Positions 62,427-64,000 of a stretch of 64,000 nucleotides of DNA are shown one piece after another. The stretch lies in contig NZ_WIVE01000014.1 of assembly GCF_009601025.1 (NCBI RefSeq), positions 1 to 64,000 on the forward strand, read 5' to 3'. Every line of letters starts with the position of its first letter. The first letter of the stretch is position 1. Both the position numbers and the translations under genes were made by a program. The notes beneath the pieces are model-generated. The model ran no database searches. It was not told the origin of the DNA and was given only the letters and a program-made list of their open reading frames with translations. This DNA comes from Roseospira navarrensis. Its GTDB lineage: Bacteria; Pseudomonadota; Alphaproteobacteria; Rhodospirillales; Rhodospirillaceae.

Positions 62427-64000
62427 ATGACCCGCCCCGAGGACGCCACGGCCCCCGCCCGGATCGACCCGCCGGCCAGCGTCGAGGAAATCACGGCGGC
62501 GGCGGCGGCGCGGGCGATCACGATGGAGTCGCCCGAGCGGTTCATCAACCGCGAGCTGTCGTGGCTCGGCTTCAACTTCCGGGTCCTGGAGGAGGCGCGC
62601 AACCACCGCCATCCCCTGATGGAACGGGTGCGGTTCCTGTCCATCTCCGGCTCGAACCTGGATGAGTTCTACATGGTCCGCGTCGCCGGCCTGAAGGGGC
62701 AGGTCACCGCCGGCATCAACAAGATCAGCCAGGACGGCCGCACGCCCGCCCAGCAGCTCACGGAGATCAACCGCATGGCCCGCCAGCTTCTGGAGGAGCA
62801 GCGGGACATCTGGGCCGAACTGCACGGCGATCTGCGCGCGGCCGGGGTGCGCCTGCTCAATGTGGGCGAACTGACGGCCGAGGACCGGGACTGGCTGGAG
62901 GATCACTTCAACGCCCAGATCTTCCCCATTCTCACGCCGCTGGCCATCGACCCGGCGCACCCGTTTCCGTTCATCCCGAACCTGGGTCATGCGCTGGTGC
63001 TGCAGTTGAAGGCCGAGGGCGGCGGCGAGGGCCTGCGCGCCCTGGTGCCGCTGCCGGCCCAGGTGGACCGCCTGACCCGGCTGCCGGGCGAGGGGCACCG
63101 CTATCTGTTCATCGAGGATCTGGTGGGCCTGTTCATGGACCGCCTGTTCCCCGGCTTCAAGATCGAGCAGGCGGGCCATTTCCGCGTCATCCGTGACAGC
63201 GAAATGGAAATCGACGAAGAGGCCGAGGACCTGGTCCGCAGCTTCGAATCGGCCCTCAAGCGGCGGCGGCGCGGCCACTGCATCCGGCTGACGCTCAACG
63301 CCGACATGCCGGAATCCCTCGTGGGGCAGATCTGCGAGGCCATGAACGTGGCCCAGGAGGACCTGTTCCGCCTGGACGGCCCCATCGGCATGGCCGACCT
63401 GAAGCAACTGATTTCCGACGACCGGCCGGACCTTCAGTTCGTGCCCTACACGGCCCGCTTCCCGGAGCGCATCCGCGACTTCGGCGGCGATTGTCTGGCG
63501 GCCATCAAGCAGAAGGACATCATCGTCCATCACCCCTACGAGTCGTTCGATGTGGTGGTGCAGTTCCTGCGGCAGGCGGCGGCCGACCCCAACGTGGTCT
63601 CGATCAAGCAGACGCTGTACCGCACCTCCAACAACTCGCCCATCGTCGCGGCCCTGATCGAGGCGGCGGAAAGCGGCAAGTCCGTCACCGCCATGGTGGA
63701 GTTGAAGGCGCGCTTCGACGAAGAGGCCAACATCCGTTGGGCGCGCGACCTGGAACGCGCCGGCGTCAACGTGGTCTATGGCTTCATGGACCTGAAGACG
63801 CACGCCAAGATCTCGCTGGTGGTGCGGCGCGAGGGGGGCGCACTCCGCTCCTACGTCCATTTCGGCACGGGCAACTATCACCCGATCACGGCCAAGATCT
63901 ACACCGACCTGTCGTTCTTCACGGCCGATGCGGCGCTGTGCCGGGACGCGGCGACCGCCTTCAACTACATGACCGGCTATGCCCGGCCCAAGGCGCTGGA
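62427..64000 (+). CDS. ppk: Polyphosphate kinase 1, N-terminal part
   Basis: The frame from ATG 62427 is open to the end of the window (about 524 residues; the family has around 700, so roughly 180 are missing). It has the N-terminal [42 protein letters not shown], and the [15 protein letters not shown] block. The phosphorylated His is 459 in [14 protein letters not shown]1 makes inorganic polyphosphate from ATP. GGAG precedes the start. It is divergent from sixA, which is a common alphaproteobacterial neighbour arrangement. Confidence 0.94.
   Translation, partial: MTRPEDATAPARIDPPASVEEITAAAAARAITMESPERFINRELSWLGFNFRVLEEARNHRHPLMERVRFLSISGSNLDEFYMVRVAGLKGQVTAGINKISQDGRTPAQQLTEINRMARQLLEEQRDIWAELHGDLRAAGVRLLNVGELTAEDRDWLEDHFNAQIFPILTPLAIDPAHPFPFIPNLGHALVLQLKAEGGGEGLRALVPLPAQVDRLTRLPGEGHRYLFIEDLVGLFMDRLFPGFKIEQAGHFRVIRDSEMEIDEEAEDLVRSFESALKRRRRGHCIRLTLNADMPESLVGQICEAMNVAQEDLFRLDGPIGMADLKQLISDDRPDLQFVPYTARFPERIRDFGGDCLAAIKQKDIIVHHPYESFDVVVQFLRQAAADPNVVSIKQTLYRTSNNSPIVAALIEAAESGKSVTAMVELKARFDEEANIRWARDLERAGVNVVYGFMDLKTHAKISLVVRREGGALRSYVHFGTGNYHPITAKIYTDLSFFTADAALCRDAATAFNYMTGYARPKAL

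Overview
The window is a high-GC, tightly packed stretch of a Gram-negative chromosome. The gene families (WaaA/LpxK lipid A genes, ruvCAB-tolQRA, SdhE, YqgE, a DUF1127 protein, adrenodoxin-type Fdx) and frequent GTG/TTG starts point to an alphaproteobacterium. A group 3b [NiFe]-hydrogenase, c-di-GMP genes and a chemoreceptor fit Rhodospirillales or a related purple-bacterial lineage. That placement is inference, because no rRNA or photosynthesis gene is present. Both ends cut through genes: an Ala/Glu-rich protein at 1 and polyphosphate kinase at 64000.

Region by region: 946-6289 (+) is a hydrogenase operon, hydB - cyclic-nucleotide-binding protein - hydG - hydD - hydA, with cobU overlapping hydA. 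6303-11026 holds an orphan ParA-like ATPase, a four-copy 119-bp tandem array, an msbA-lptF pair and a DUF1127 gene with a clear terminator. 11480-20501 holds a heme-binding-type histidine kinase, rsmD, a PBP4-type peptidase, DsbD, YqgE, XerC and a small secreted protein. 20779-22781 (-) is a GNAT, RluB and GST run. 22782-23619 has no protein gene but contains a sigma-54-type promoter followed by a structured RNA and a terminator. 23620-31340 holds an acyl-CoA dehydrogenase, an EamA transporter, an ammonium-transporter/GGDEF fusion, a PAS histidine kinase and a two-gene islet of unknown function.

31363-41154 carries SdhE, RecG, a lipoprotein/FlgO unit with its own promoter and terminator, a lipid kinase, and an envelope operon (LpxH-like phosphoesterase, GT4 glycosyltransferase, waaA, lpxK). 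41178-50264 (-) is yebC-ruvC-ruvA-[PAS-GGDEF]-ruvB-ybgC-tolQ-tolR-tolA followed by a radical SAM gene that ends in a clamp-binding-like motif. 50592-53772 is a chemoreceptor and a LysR regulator. 54378-61690 holds queA, a hydrolase, and a sulfur-handling cluster (cysE, IscR-type regulator, cysteine desulfurase, ferredoxin, TenA, MnmA). SixA and ppk close the window.

Two families of intergenic repeats are scattered through the gaps. One is a two-hairpin element, in its fullest form about 210 bp with terminal inverted repeats resembling a MITE; six members are seen, one of them expanded into the 119-bp array. The other is a roughly 110-bp double hairpin present twice. The most interesting items are the sigma-54/sRNA candidate, the Amt-GGDEF fusion, the MITE-like family with its half-element expansion, and the unknown two-gene islet at 30557-31340.
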